Translations under genes and position numbers: made by a program
Notes under the pieces: model-generated
Seen by the model: the letters and a program-made list of their open reading frames with translations, nothing else
Told to the model about the DNA's origin: nothing
Databases searched by the model: none
Source of the DNA: Caprimulgus europaeus
Lineage: Eukaryota; Chordata; Aves; Caprimulgiformes; Caprimulgidae
Length of the DNA: 64,000 nt
Direction: 5' to 3'
Assembly: GCA_907165065.1 (NCBI GenBank)
Contig: OU015528.1
Coordinates: 28,108,515 to 28,172,514 of the forward strand
In this document: piece after piece, positions 12,601 through 26,965 of the stretch
How the letters are laid out: each line of letters starts with the position of its first letter
How positions within the stretch are numbered: the first letter of the stretch is position 1

Positions 12601-14090
12601 TTCCTTGGCTTCAGGTGGCCAAAGCCATCACTTGTATTGTGTGACTGTCACACAGCATATGAAGGCACAGGTAGGAGCTCCTCTCTGTGATATGACACCT
12701 GGCAGAAGGGAATAGGTAACCACACAGCTTTTTTTTTCACTCCTTCTGTGCCTTATTTACACCTCTGGGAACTGGGCTGAAAATGGTGGAAACAGCTGTT
12801 TTCCATATGGGACTATGGGGCTTACCCATTGCCGTGACCTGGAGTGCACAGAGCACTGCAGAGTGCTTGCAGAAATGAGTGTACCATTGGAGTGGATGCT
12901 GTCTGAAGTCTTATGGAAGCTGATGATTGTAAAAGCCATCTTTTCCTTAGAACAAATACAAAAAACCTGAAATGGGAGTGGCTGTTGGCCATGACAAAAT
13001 GCGTTGAAGGTCACCTGGAACATAAGCTATATAACTGCAAGGGTTTCAGAAGGGGCTAGAAGCAAGGAATAGGGTATGTATGGGTGTGAGCTGGATAAAA
13101 CGATGTGTAGGCAGTGCAGCCAGGATACCACAAAAGCAGGCAGAGGCCCCTGGACAAAGCCAAGAATGGTGAAATGAGCTTCAGTAATGGGGCCTCGAGA
13201 GGAGAAAAAAAAATAAAAAGAAAAAAGGTCATGTTTTTTGGGTGAAGTGCTGGCTGGTGAATAAAAGGCTTGGAATAAAGAGCAAAGAAATTCCTTCTGA
13301 CTGTTTGATGATTGTATTAGGAGAAAGACAATTTAATGCCCATTTTCAGTAAATAAACAGGGTTGCTACCCTGTGTATACACAATTCAATCTTCAGTTTC
13401 CTCAAGAAAAACAATCCAAACGTTAGCTAAAGACTCTGGCCCAAAGGGGTAATAGTAGTTTCTAACGGGAATAAATAGAGGGTAGGCAGTGCTCTTTCAA
13501 CCTGCTCTTTGAAGAGTGAGCTGAATACAACCTTTAAGAAAGGTACAGGTACACAAATATTTACCTATGAGGTCTCTATTCATGATGAATTCAACCTTAT
13601 TGTACTTGGCTGTTGCTTTTGCTTCTCCAGAGTTTTGTGTCCTGACGTGTGACCTGCATTCACAAGCAGTAATTAGTGAACTGGGTGGCCGTGCACTCTC
13701 ACCAGGTGTTTTGAACAAGTGGCAACTGCAATTGTGTGTGCCGCACTGGCAAAATTCTGTACGTTATCTCCAGCTCCAGGAGCAGCTCAGAATTCAGCCC
13801 TGGGTCAAACTGGGGCTCTTGTTATTGATTCTCACACCAGGAGCTGGTGGTGAAAGTAATGGAGGATTAGGGCCTCGTTACAGTAATTGCTGGATAGAAA
13901 GTGTCATCTTTTGGAAAAGCCTGTTGGCAGAGCTGCCTTTCTCATTTACCTGCCCTGTAATTAAGACACAACTGGGAAAGGTCTTAAGAAATAACTGTCA
14001 CTTTCCCGTCATGTAGTTTGCTCACAGTAAACCATTTTATGGGTTCAATTTGGTGTAATCTTGGATTTGCAGTTTTGTGAGATTAACCAA
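9614..14090. other. Noncoding sequence with a low-repeat AT-rich block
   Basis: No gene is recognised. The block at about 10790-11420 is long, unique and AT-rich apart from an A-run near 11155-11172, and resembles conserved noncoding sequence in texture. The plus-strand frame 13567-14016 (149 codons) starts with a weak signal-peptide-like hydrophobic stretch, but it has no recognisable domain and no flanking signal I can defend. Two AATAAA-like signals lie near 13260-13280 without an attached gene. Confidence 0.5.
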
Positions 14091-14092
14091 AA

Positions 14093-14122
14093 TTTTTGTT
14101 TTGTTTTGTTTTGTTTTTTTTT
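14093..14122. repeat. (TTTTG)n simple repeat
   Basis: Several TTTTG units run into a T-tract and end at TTGACAG. This is a plain simple repeat. Confidence 0.9.
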
Positions 14123-17100
14123 GACAGAAGTGGGCAGATGGTCTAGGATTGAAATGAAGAACAGGAATTTTGCTCCAGCCAGACCAGTCTGAAAGAATCA
14201 GCTGCCTTGTTCTGGAGGATTAATTTCGTCCTGGGAATGTGCAAAACTGAGACAAAACCACACTGTAGGTGAAGAGAGGAGTCAGGGCTTTGCTTTGCTG
14301 GCCTTGTGAGATGTCTCATGTTTTGTTTTTCATATCACCAAGGGCCCTTTGTGGAGCAGATGAGGGCTGTTGGCTCTCAGAGGAAGGCCTGTGGAGGCAG
14401 AAGGCAGGTCTGCAGTTAGGAGCTGCTCCCAGGTGCCACTGCTGATCCCTACATGGCAACCGACAAAACCCCTATTAAGAGGGGCAGGGAGGCAGGATTG
14501 CTGCTAGGGCAGAGGAACATGATAGCAGCCTCTCAAAGCCAGGGAATCTGTAAAACAAACCACCAGGCAGCGTGAATGTGGAGGTGAGGAATGTGAAACC
14601 AGAGTCAAATTATTTGGAAGCAGCGCCCATCCAGCACTGCACAAGATGTTTCTGGCCAACAGAAGTGGCATAGCTGCTTATAAAATTCAGTGTCGATGAG
14701 ACAAGTCTTTGTTAGTATAAATAACTTAAACTCTAGTAAGATAAACTGCCCACTTGTACCTGGGAATGTGGGCAGCGTCCATGGCTCCCTGGCCATTGCC
14801 TGGCCACCTTCCCCATTCTGGATCCAGCCGCGCTGATAGAGTCCAGCAGCTGGAGCTGGTGCAGTCTCTGCAACCCGCTTATGGAGACACCGCAAAATGA
14901 CTGCTGCATCCCAGCCAAGGCTGTGCTGTCTCCTACTTGTGGTTATATCCCAGATGCATTCTTGGGCTATTCTACCCAAGGATGAGATTTAAGGCAGAAT
15001 CAAGGCTGCTGAGAGCCGTGGTCCTGCATTCCCCCCCCACACTTTGTTTTGTCTCCTGTTTTCAGCCTTTCTCTACTGATCATAGTTATGTCTCTTGGGT
15101 TTTCCTTCTGCCAAGTCAGGTCTGGCCCACCAAAAGTACTGCTGCTGGCATAAGGGGAGCTTATGGGTCCATTCAGGCAGAGCAGAGAGGGGCAGGAGAA
15201 GGGCATTGCCCTCTTCTGGGGAAGCACATTCCCATACCCACTCCTGCTGCTCCCCAAACTGCTCCTTCAGGGGTGATGGCATTCCAACCTCTCTAACCCA
15301 CCTAGTGGCTATACTCTGCAGATGTCTTCAGGAAAGAGAACATACTGATAGTTTGTGCAGAAAAAGCTGCTGTTTAAAAAGAAGGATAAGGGTTAAAATC
15401 CAGAAATGGCTTTGCAAGTGCTTTCCTATGGAGCAGGCAGCAGGTCTGATCTCTTTGCATTCCTCAATTCTGCTCTTTCTCTACTAGATCAGCTATTGAC
15501 AGAACAGCCCAAACCAGCTGAAAATAGTAACTGGTGTATTTCAGCTGAAGATAATCAGAGGAAGAAATGATAATTAAACTTGAATGGGACAGTCAGTATT
15601 TCCATCGATCTCCATGTTGTGCTATTTCACCCTCAAAAATCTTGCAATTATAAGTGTTAAAGAATGTTGCAATTCAGCAGAAAGAAAATAAGGACTGAAA
15701 AGAACCAATTCCTTTAGTTGCAAATAAGCAAAGCATATCGTATGCAAAGTCTGCTGTAGCAACCAACTCTTCCTATCTGACAAATTTTGTATAACATCAA
15801 CTTTGTTTATCATTCATAATATTACTAAGAGGAGTGCTCTAAACTGAGATTCAAGTGTTTACTATCACAGCAAAGGAGCAAACAAACAGAAAATGGAATA
15901 AGATGTTTTAAAGGAAAAAGCCTGATTAATGCTAAGACAACCAAGCTATTGTCTAAACAGTGGTTTTAAACTTGATTTAGCTTGTAACAAAACGTAACAG
16001 TACCCACCACAACATATATTATGTCTAATGCTTTCCCTTGGGCTGGAATGGAGGAATATTTTGTTCTACTAAGTTGTTCCAGGTATAAAAAAATGGTGTT
16101 TTTTATTACATTAAAAATATTCCCAGAAGTTGATGGCATTGTTTAAGAAGATATGTCAGTATCTTGTGCTGTGTCCCTGAAGAACTTCTGCACCTCTGTG
16201 AAACATGAACAACAATTTAAGAAACCAGAGGGATGAAGAATATAGCAATAAAAATCTGCTATGTGTGACTTTTGATTATCTCATTTAGTTTACATGTTAC
16301 TTACCTACATGCATTTAATCAATCTAGATTCTGATTAAAACTGAACCATAAACTCTAACTTTTCAGTCATAATGTTCCTGCATCCTCTCTTTAACAGCAA
16401 TATTTTAAGGAACCTGAAACATATTTGTAACTTTTTCCCCAAGCTCTGGATGTTTTCCTTGTTTAAGAACTGAAGTGGAACTGACTAATAGTATTTGGCT
16501 TATTTGTGCAGTAATTTTATTCTTTCCTCATATATATTGAGATGACTTAATTTATACTGAGGTTCTTGAACAGATGTTTTCACATTTCAGAAGTTGCCTG
16601 AAGTTTTAGTTCAAATAATTATGCCTGAAATGGAAACAGTAAGTTATTATTGGCTGATGTTAACTCTTCACTATTCTTGTTGTTCCTAAGTTTGGTTCTG
16701 CCTGGACTTTATAGCCATACTTCGTGGCTTCATTTACCTGGATGCCATTATCTTGGAAAAGGTGAAATGAATATTTTGCAAATTAACTATAGCTTGTGTT
16801 CTTTGGCCAATCTCTAAAATTTAAAGATACTTTAGCAACCTAGTAATCTTTTTCTGAACATTTAGAAAAATTTAAGAGGAAGAAAGAAATATAGAACATC
16901 TCCTTCCCTCACAGACTTTTCTCATTTTTAGCAGTCATGGTATTAGCTGCCAGTGAGCTCTATTGCTTTTAGTTACATATCCATATCCTCCTCTATGTAT
17001 GTGCATTACTTCATTGTCAGCAAAGCCTGAAATTGTTCATCCACATTCCCAGGAAAGAGGTTCTCTTAAGAAGCACTTATTAATTATGACTTGCTTGAGG

Positions 17101-20100
17101 AGTATCTGTCTTCCCCAGCATGTCACATGTCTTTTGATCTTGCCTATAACTTCCTGGCTTAGCCAAGGAAGTTGAATTCTGGCTCTCACCTAAGTCATAC
17201 CTGTTTATGGTAGAGCCCAGATTTAGAGAGCAAAATCCTTCCTTTCCCCCTTTAAATGTAAATCAGTGCCCTGATATGTGATGACAGTCCTGATGAAGTG
17301 TCTGAAAGCCTGTCTTCTTGTGAAACAAGATGTGCACTTAAACAGAATAATTTCTGTTTTCCTTCTAATATAGGAAAGCTATTTATTATGTAACTTTGAG
17401 ATATCTTTCTAAAGATAGACTTGCTTGTAAAGCCACTTAAAGCACTGGAGACTGAAATTCCCAGTAGAGTGCAGCTGTGGTGTTTTGTCCATCAGCTTTT
17501 GGTGGGGCCATTATAGATCAAGAGATGAGGCAGTGCTAGGCTTCTCTCAGAGGGGCTGGAAGGTTTCTAGCTGTATAAATTTTCTAGTGCTTACCCTGAC
17601 ACTTCCTCACCTCTCCTCTGTCCCAATTTATCTGTGTGTCCAGAAAAAGGTGGATTAAGATCAGATCCTTTGGCTACCAGCAGATGTCTGCTGCTAATGA
17701 CTCCTTTGTTCTGTACGTGCTCAGACTGTATGTAAAACAGTAAACTAGAGATGAAATGACCCATATTATGTTTGTAATCTCCTGTGCCATCTGATCTCCG
17801 TTTAGGAATTTAGATTTAATTGTTCTTGTGTAGGCCGGTAGATACTAATCTGTGATGTGGGAGTCCTTAATATTGTTTTGGATTTTGTATTTCATTTTTT
17901 GTGCTCTTGTGCCCAGAGGATAGGATGTACATCAAATGCTAGATCTGACTTCCATAGAAGTCAAAGCAACAAGGTCAGGATTTGCCTCATATGTAAGATT
18001 TTAGTAATCTAAAGAAATAATTGTTCATCCTCATTCTGTTTTGCCATCTTTTAATATAATCTCATTAAAAAAAAACAAACCCCAAAACAAAGGAACGCCT
18101 CATATAGAAATGCTTGTATTGAAGCTGTATCACAAATTGAAATTAAGTGTTGCCATTTGGAGTATCATTCTTGCTAGGACTCTTTGTTCCCAAACATTTA
18201 TGATTTAAACCAGAATATCAACACATTGTATAATATTATGAGCATTCTTTTGAAGTACAAGACGAAGAAATGAGGATAAAGGGGAAAATGTGTATGTGTG
18301 TGTTTTTTTAAAGCAGGGTACTGTATTGTGAGAAAACTACTGTACTCACTCTCTTCATTCAGCTGGAAAAAAATCACAAGTCTTCCATGTCAAAATGAAG
18401 GGCTTTTCCAACTTAACTGTTATTCTTCAGAGTTGCTGCTCAGGAAACTGAAGAGGAGATTAACAAAGTATCCGGCTAAAAGGATGTAATTTGAAAAAAC
18501 ATACCGCTGTGTTTATAATTCTGCAAGACCAGGCAATTGATCACTTGAAAGTGTGAAAACTAGAAAATGGCACTCTAACAGTTGTGGAAAGTCCCACTTC
18601 TCAGAATTAAAATATTTTGTAAAGGAGAGAATTTTCTTCAGCAGATTTGGCTGAATTTTTGACATTTTTGTATGATCTCATTCTGCTAAAGGAATGTAAA
18701 CAGTGCTTATCTGTCAGTATAGCTGCTGCAGCTGGATGGTCTTTGGGACTGGGATTTTTTAAAAAATGAGGATATAGTCTGAATGTGATGCTTACAAACT
18801 GGTAACTCTAAACAATAAATTTTTTGCTGTGATGGGTGAGATATGACAGATAATTTGCTTTGTGTTGCCCCATTGGTCTGTCTATTGTGACTTACAGAGG
18901 AGTTAACTCCAGGCTGTATATGTAATCAGATTTGATGCCTGACTTCCTGTTCCACTAAACTGACCAATAAAGATACCATTAATTAACAGTGAACAAATGT
19001 GAAAGCCAAAACTCCAATCCCCTTTTTTGTCAGTTTCTAGTACTATTTTTTAGAAGATTGAAAGCTTTTGCCTGCTTTTTTACCTTGCAGAATATGATTT
19101 TCTCAACAGCTGTGGGCTTGAGACTACGAATTGCATAGATTTTAGCCACTCTTCCATTTTCTTCCATCTACTCCATCAGAGCTACCTTTAGTCATGAATT
19201 CCTATTCATTCCTTTTCTCAATGCTATGACTGTGCTGCAAGCAGAAGTCAGTGTAGATACTTGAGCTCACCTTTAAAGAGCTAGCTCTGGAGAACTGTCC
19301 AGAGCAGTGTAGCTAACTGTTCATCTCAGAAAAAACTTCTTAAATTTGTCATTTGTACATCTTGTATTAACCAGAACAGGGCACAGGACCATGAACCCAG
19401 GACTCAGTACTGGACTACCGTCCTCTTCTTTGGCCTTACTCTTGCTCTGAATACTGTATTCCTCCTTCCTATGCACTAGCCCAGCTACAAAGTGTGAATT
19501 TGTCTCTGGTGTTCTCTTCACAGAAGTCAAAGTTTTAAGGCAAGAGGTGATAGGTGAGAGTGCTGGGTCTGTATCTGGCAAGAATGGGGAAGGTGGTTGC
19601 ACTTAGTGCCAGTTCTGTGCTCACAACTGCCACGTTTTGGACTAGGCTTAACCCGGTCTACAGGGAGAGTTTGAAGGTGCTTGGGAAATGCACAAGAGCC
19701 TGAGCTTCATTTGACTGATGGGAACTTGGACACCCTACAGCCCAGGCAGCTGGGTGGAGATCTTATGGATCACTTGCTTGAACTTGCATACCCAAATTTC
19801 TCCTAAATTGCTCTAAGTGCCTATTTATTTATTTATTCATTCAGATTAGGCTCTTTCTTTTGCTCTGCTTCAATCTCCATCCAGAAAAGAATAACAACAA
19901 TTGCTGCCTCTCCAGGATGTTGTGTAGTGAATTTTCAAAGGACTGGAAAACACCTATCTATGATGACAACAGGGGTTAGTATGTACCAAGCACAAGTTAA
20001 CTAGTCACTGTAGCTTCTGGTCCAGGAGAAGCAGACTGAAGGAATAGTTATTTTTGCCCCCTTCTCTAGATGTATCTTTGTATTGATGAGAATCTATGGA

Positions 20101-23100
20101 AGGATGCTTTTTCTTCATGCATATCCCTCTTTGTTTTCTCTCTCATACACACACAATAGGAGTCACTCTCTGTTAATTTGCACAGTTCAGCCATGGTAGA
20201 CAAATCTCTTTTTTCATACATGCTGTCATTTCCAAGTGAAGTGGGATTTTCACCTCCTGTAAACATAGTCTTACATAAAAGTAGAAGTACACTTATCTGT
20301 CAAAAGCTAAAATGTGTGTGTACATTCACCCCTGTACACAGGAGTGAGGATCATTGTTGTGGGTAGATTTAACACTTTTTATAACATCAACTCAGTCATA
20401 TACTTGTAAGTTAAAAGGTTTATATACAAAGCTTTTTAAAAAAAGCATAATCTAATTGTATATCTCATTCATAAAACGTTTAATCTCACTAAATATTATG
20501 ACAGAAGTGCTGATGGAATTTAAGCTCTAATCTGTGAATGCAGCACTATAATTTTACAAGAGTAGCTGTTCTTAATATACATCAAAGTACATGTAATTAT
20601 TATGTGACTTTAGTCTTTTTTTCCCTATAATGCAAGTTAGACTTGGCAACAACTAACATTGAGTACGCTGTTCTATCTCCTCTGATGATAAAGTTTAAAA
20701 ATACCTCCAGTTCAGATTGTTCCACTCTGCCATCATCCTCCTTCCATTGGCTTGGTGGGCAACTTTATTCACTCTTTTGTCTGGAGTCAGGGCTTGGATG
20801 TGCTGGACACTGTCCTTTAGAGGCTGTTTTGTTGTGTGTTTTGGAAGATGGAGCCAGGACAGGAGACAGTGTGAAATGTGCTATTCTCTTGTGGAAGAGC
20901 ATCCCCATTTTGAGTATGTTTAGGCTGTGTTGGTATTTGGAAGTTGGCTTTATATTTCTCTGAAGTTCGTTGATCTTAAAAGCAAGGCAAAACAAAACCA
21001 GAGGAATTGTAAGATTTGGAGCAGAGATTTCCTTCCTAAAAAAATCAGATGTGGAGCAACGGAAGTGCTCTGTTGCAGTCAGAGCTGTGTGATGGTCTGT
21101 CCTGCTGATGGGGAACTTGTGGCACAGCCCTGCAGTCTGCAAGAGGTTGAGGACAGGTGCTGTGATTGGGCTTCTGCAAAGACATTATTCTTTTGTCTAA
21201 ATATTCCTGATGGAGATTTTGATAATAATTTGTGAGAGTGTGAAGAATTTAACTTAAATCTTCCACAATTGAAAGGTGAAATACACAAGGACCTACTTCA
21301 GGGATTTGAAAGGCAGTTGTATTTCAGGCAAAGGAAACAGAATCAAAGTTCCCTATTTGGAATGGAGTTGGGGCTCATCACTTGCTTTTATAGTGAGATC
21401 AGCTATGTTTTTTCTCATCTTTTCTACTAATGATGTCATCTGCCAAGCACAAATCTGAAATATTTCTTTGAGAAACTCCCCTAAAATGAAACAAGTAAGT
21501 TGTGTACAAAGATTCCAGCACATTTGCTGGTTTTTGCAGTCTTTCATTCTGTGCTCTTTTTCACCCTATCCTTGACTTCCTGGGTTGGTTTGAACAGGTC
21601 ATTTTCTGATAAAACACGTTACTGCATGAATCCTAGGAAGTCATATTCTAGGGAAAAGAAAATACAAATCTGAATCATGAACCTAATGAAAGAAATAGTT
21701 ATCATAGTCTACAGACAAATAGAAACATATTAATAGCAACAGCACTGTTGTGTTTACTGGCATGTTTAGTTTATTTTCTGTCTTAATGGGCAGATGCATT
21801 TGCTCTTGAACAAACAAGAATATTCAAAAGCTCTTACTATAAACAAATGATCACACATTGTACCTGTATTTCTTGAACTGAGAACAGAACAAAATCAAAT
21901 GTGTTTTGTTGAGCATGCTTTAAAGCTGTGTGTTCCTGCACATAAAGGGCCAAGCAGGAATGACACAGATTATAATTATTTTGTTCCCAAGAGAAAGTGG
22001 TATTACAGCATCAGTATTATCCACTGGTAATGAGGTGCTCACAGATGAAAAGAGGAGGGGTAAGACAGATATAATATGAGTGACTACCCTGTGGCAAATA
22101 TTGCTTTAAAAATGTTTTCACAACACTTCAAAGAGTCTGAGCAGGGGGATCATGTGGTAATACTGCCTAACTCTTTCTTTAAACAACTGGGGGACTTCCA
22201 CCCCCAGTCCTGGATAACCGTGTTAATATTGCTGGTAGTTCCTTTGCTTGATGCCAAGTACATGATTAAGACTCTGATTCAACAAATCAGAGGTGATCAC
22301 TTAACCAGAAAGTATCATATGATAGATTAAAAGCTTCTGAGAGGAACTCGCCTCACTTCTGCAGATCTGCTTTGTGTTCTTCCCTTACCTCAGTCTGACC
22401 ATTGCTAATATCTGTAAAGGGCTCTGGAAATAAAAACTCTGTGGCAATGGCTAACCGCTTTAACAGTGATGAGTGTTAGATGAAAGGATGGGGGAATACT
22501 GTTAGTGAAATATATTTACTTTTGGTTCTTAAATGCTCTGTGGTGAGGTTATCTTTTTGAAATGGCGGAGATAATGGGTGTAGCAGAGACCCAGACCTTA
22601 CCATCTCTACAAGGTGGCTTCCTCGGAGGCTTTACACATCTGAAGACTGAGAGGATTTGCTGATTTGCACAATAGTAGGAGTAGTTCTTTCCTCTGATTT
22701 CACTAGACATCTAATATGGAAAGTATTTCTGGACTGGTCCCTTTGCTTGTAACAAAAGCAGAAACAGAATTCAACTAGAGAGACGTAGTAAAGAGTCACT
22801 AGACAGTTTTTTGAAAGTGAAACATTCAATGTGTATAAAAGAATCAGGTCTCCACACTGCGCTGATACACCAAGTGCTGATAAGCTGTTCCTCCACAACT
22901 ACAGGGAGGGTTTCTCTGTTTGCCTTGTATATGAAAGACCTTTTTTTCCTTTCCTTTTTCATTTTTTTTTAAAAAAACCCACTTTTTGTTTTTGGTGTGT
23001 GTGGATAGTCAATTTCAGTGCCATAGTTGCTTCTTACTCTGTGCATGCATGTTAGTGATACTTTTCCTTGGTTAACTGGACAACTGAATGGAGTGCAGAA

Positions 23101-23544
23101 AAGGGAGAATTGCACAGACAAAACCCAGAGAAGCGAGAGGTGCACAGGTGCTGTAGCACTGGCGATGCTGAGCAACCTGGTCTGTGCAGCACGGCTGACA
23201 GCTCAGCATGGGATCTGTCTATGATGTGGTCCCTGGCCCTGCCTGGAGCAGCTCAGCTGCACTGCCTCGGTGCTGCAGCAGCAGCATCATCATAACGTCA
23301 GAGGCGAGATGATCCTTCCCTTGAACTCTCTGCTGGAGCAGTGTGTGCAATGTTAAACACTTTAAATAAATAAATACAGGGATCGATAGGGGATCACTCT
23401 TTCCTCGGCCACAGGCATGACTGGGGTATACTTAAAATATGAGGAAAGACACTGAAAGCAAGCTGTTCACTTTTCTCTGAGGAGTGAAGGAAAACATGGT
23501 GATAAACTTCAAACAAAGAAAAGGTTACTGTAGAACCAAAGGCA
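14123..23544. other. Noncoding sequence, no gene seen
   Basis: About 9.4 kb of unique DNA. It is somewhat GC-richer at 14.3-15.3 kb, where overlapping frames appear on both strands, and AT-rich from 15.5 to 22.5 kb. Frames such as 14605-14979 minus, 20643-20963 plus and 20765-21142 minus overlap or oppose each other and are unrecognised. A short (ATTT)n run lies near 19820-19840. The stretch at about 23200-23420 is high-complexity and includes AACGTCAG, a CRE-like half-site, near 23295. No interspersed repeat is identified. Confidence 0.5.
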
Positions 23545-23864
23545 ATGGGGTTTTGTTATACATCCATTGGTGCTAGGACAAGAATTAATGGGTTTGCATT
23601 AAAAAAAAAAAAAAAAAAAAAAAAAAGGTTTAGGCTGGAAGTTTCAGTGGAAGAAGGTAGAAGGTATTAGGAAATACTTTCTCAGGGAAAGGATAGTGAA
23701 GTGTGGAAAATGGTTGCCTGAAGGTGGTGAAGATTGATGCTGAGGCTTTTAAAAATAAGTTTGAGAAATGTCTGTCAGAAATGATGTGTAGTAAGTCCTT
23801 AAGCACATGGATGTACTACCTGAGTTCTCAGGCTTCTTCTGGACCTTTTTTATGATTTATATGC
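23545..23864 (+). mobile_element. Old CR1 LINE 3' fragment (plus strand)
   Basis: The order of short matches follows the CR1 3' region: a 'GGACAAGAATTAATGGGTTT' block at 23577, GGTTTAGGCTGGA at 23627, AGGGAAAGGATAGTGAAGTG at 23683, GGTTGCCTGAAGGTGGTGAA at 23712, CTGTCAGAAATGATGTG at 23771, then a GATGTACTACCTGAG block and a final TATGATTTATATG near 23851. The terminal octamer is badly decayed. Divergence is greater than in the other two copies, so this is an old subfamily member. A run of 26 A at 23601-23626 sits inside the body just before GGTTTAGG, which is odd because CR1 has no poly-A tail. The 5' boundary is approximate. Confidence 0.75.
23601..23626. repeat. Poly-A tract, 26 A, inside CR1
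   Basis: A pure run of 26 A separates GGGTTTGCATT from GGTTTAGGCTGG within the old CR1 copy. Expansion of a short A-run is the simplest reading; insertion of A-tailed sequence is the alternative. Confidence 0.95.
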
Positions 23865-26800
23865 TCTATTTTTGTAAAGACTTCATGAATCAAATTGATT
23901 TTTTTTCTCTTCCCCTATTTTTTTAATTGTTCTTAGTATTGTGATTTTTTTAAAAAAATGGCATTTCACTTGATTATCTTTATAAAAGGACAAGTTATTT
24001 TCATACAATGCTTTATCAAACAAAATTATATCTCTGCTGTTTTAGGGTATAAAATTGGTTCTTATTGTGAAGAAAATGCAGATGCTATACTGTTTAGCCA
24101 TGCATGTTAAAGGTTTACTTAAGCTGCTGTAAACTGGACAGAAACATTAAGAGCACAAATGGACCCCTCCTGGATTTACATAGGGTGCTCGAGGGAGCAG
24201 AGTGGGGCCATTTCAGTGTACAGGTATCCAGAGCACGGCTTGTGCTTCTGTGCTCATAATGAGTGGCAACTTCCCTCTACCAGCACTGGGCACTTGCAGC
24301 TGATGATATTACAGGTGTAAGTAGTGAAGTTAGCTTTGCAGTTTATTTTTTGGAATGACAAAGAATTATGGGTTCTATCATATTATCCAGCTGACTTACC
24401 TTATTTGTATCTTGCATCAGTGTTTATTGCTCGTTACCTTTCAGTGTGCCAAGCTGCTTGATGCATTTTGCATTGGTGATGATTTTGTAGTCAGATAATT
24501 AAGTTACACATTGCACTTAGTTTTAATGGAAAGGATTTTCTTGTCCCTCTTTTTTACCTGGATTCAGCAAGTAGCCATGATTCCAAAGCTTTTTTTCCGT
24601 AGAAATGATGAATGCCTGGCTTCTAAGCTTTGCTCTGCCACAGATTTGACTTGCAACTCTCACAAGTAATTTCTTCCTTCTGCTCAGTGGCTCTTTCACC
24701 CAAGTGGAACAGATGCTACTCACCTATATTTCAGCTTTGCCAGGTAGAATATTTGTATGTTATATTTTGCATGCAACCTAGTAGAGCAACTATAATTAAA
24801 TCCTGGCAGAAGTCAATGGAAAGGCTAAATGATCCAGGGGTACTGCTAATAGTAAAGCCAAAATACACTTCTCAGAGAAGTAACCCGAATCCTTCAGTGC
24901 ATTCTAAAGCCAGGGTGACCTCCTTTCTGAAGGCCAGGTTTTACTTCTTCACATTTGTTAGGCATTTCGTCACCTGCTTCAGAGACCTCAGTTGAAACAG
25001 TGTCTTGAGTGCTCTTTTCTTTTCCCTTTTCCTTTCCACTTTCTTAGATGTTCATGGGCCTTTTTTCTTCTTAGTGCTGTCTGCTACATGGAAGACCGGT
25101 TCTGCTTGAGGACAGAGACAGCACGTTTGTTTAAATAATGCTTTAATATTATTTATCAATGTAGAATGTTCAGGTATATGAAAGAGGAATGCCCAGATAA
25201 AGTGATAAGCGCTGTAGCTATTAGTGAAAGCACTTTGTGTTACTTTATATTTTTAAATTATCTTTGCTCCATTTATTTATTCAGAAGAGCCTCTTTGATC
25301 CAATATAAAAATTTCACACAACTTGATGTGACTTGAAGGGGAATCTATTGAAATATGGGCACACTGCATGTATTTTTCTATATCTTTCATGGTCTCTCCA
25401 GTTCCAGAGAAGTTAGGTTCTTTAAAGATGCCAGAAATATCCTCAGTGCATCAGAGTGTGTGCTCAAAGAAATCTCCCTGTTGTAATACTATCTGTATAA
25501 TTCTCAGAAACTGAGAGTGCTGGCCAAAATAACTCCAAAGAGGGACTAGAGACAGGCTAAAATCAACACAGTTTAAAAATCTAGCTCTATGCTTACATAC
25601 TGCTTTTCTAGGAGCTGTTTCTTCATTGAGTGGGCTGATGGGATTTCTGAAACTGAAATAAAATGAAGGTCTGCCCTGCAAGTATTTGTCCATGCCACAG
25701 TCTGAATTCACTTGCTAGGAGAGAGTGGGTAGTAGTATATAACATATATAAATAGCAGCTGGGTCCTCTTTCCTCTCATAAGCAGCTTGTGCCAGACTGC
25801 TGCATTCCCAGTCTGCACGTTTGGGATGCAGAGTGAGTTAGATCAGGAGAAATTGCATGGAAACAGTCTGCATAATTTTGAAAATATCTACAAATCTGAA
25901 AAAATACTCTCACATAACTTTTGGTCACTTGCTGTCATGACATCTGGCCTCTTGGTGACTCCCTCGGTTGATTTCCTGGGTTTCTACCAGCCACTTTTGG
26001 ACCTTGGGGTTAAGCACTGATCTTATGTTGCCTCCAGTGATGTTTGGGAATTGCACTGCCCCCCTTCTTACATTTTATTTCTTTAGGAGGTTTTTGAGAA
26101 GCACTAGCAAACCCTTACAGGTACCAAAAGCTTTGCACAGGTGGTTTTTATCCCACAGTTGCTTTGCTCAAGGTTTAAGCACATGCCTTTGGAGGCAGAG
26201 AGAAAAGCAGTCTTGCCAAAGCATCTTCTGTCTCTGGAGGTCAGCATGCCCTTGGGACTCTCTGGAAGTCTGTCTGAGCTGGTTAAGCTACACTTTTCTC
26301 TTTTCCTTCACTGAGGCCCTGATTTGGGAGCATATTGAAATCTCTGACAGGAGTGAAAAGGAGCTGCTGCTCTTTTAATAAGTTTTTGTTTCCTCTGTTA
26401 TCTCCTTGCTTCCCGCCTTGCCCCTCCTTCAGGGAATCCTGCCAGGTGACTTGGTCCAGGCGGACCATGCCCCTGAAAAAAAAATATTTTCCCTCCATGG
26501 GAATCATCTTGTTGTTCAGGATTATCCCATTTTGGTGGAATTGTACTGAACTGGAAGGGTCTGTCTTGTTACCTCTGTCCTACTGCTCCCTACGGTGTTA
26601 GCCCAAGAGGGAGACGGAGAGAAGGCACAAGCATGCATATTCAAAATGGTGTTGGCAGCTTGTTATAACAGACAAATGGGATCATAAACTGTCATCCCAC
26701 TGCATCTACATAATTTTTGTGAGAAGTTCAACTTGATGGCAAACCCCCATATTTGTAGATCATAAATGTGTCAGTGGAGGACCTATTTCTTTATTGTTTA

Positions 26801-26940
26801 AAATCGCCAAAATCCTAGGTTTAAATCTAGGAATTTTTTTCTGCCAGTTCATGTTCTTTTTTTTTTTACCCACCCTCCATATTCTCAAATGTATTATCAA
26901 ACATAATCAACACTGATGTTCTTACAATAAGTTGTTCTTT
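23865..26940. other. Noncoding sequence, no gene seen
   Basis: This is unique AT-rich DNA. The plus-strand frame 25968-26378 (136 codons) overlaps other frames on both strands and encodes nothing I recognise. No repeat or RNA gene is visible. Confidence 0.55.
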
Positions 26941-26965
26941 TTTTTTTTTTCTCTCCTCTTATCAG

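Noticed and set aside
13567-14016. 149-codon plus-strand frame with a hydrophobic start
   Set aside because: It has no recognisable family and no supporting promoter, splice or poly-A context; the hydrophobic start alone is not enough.
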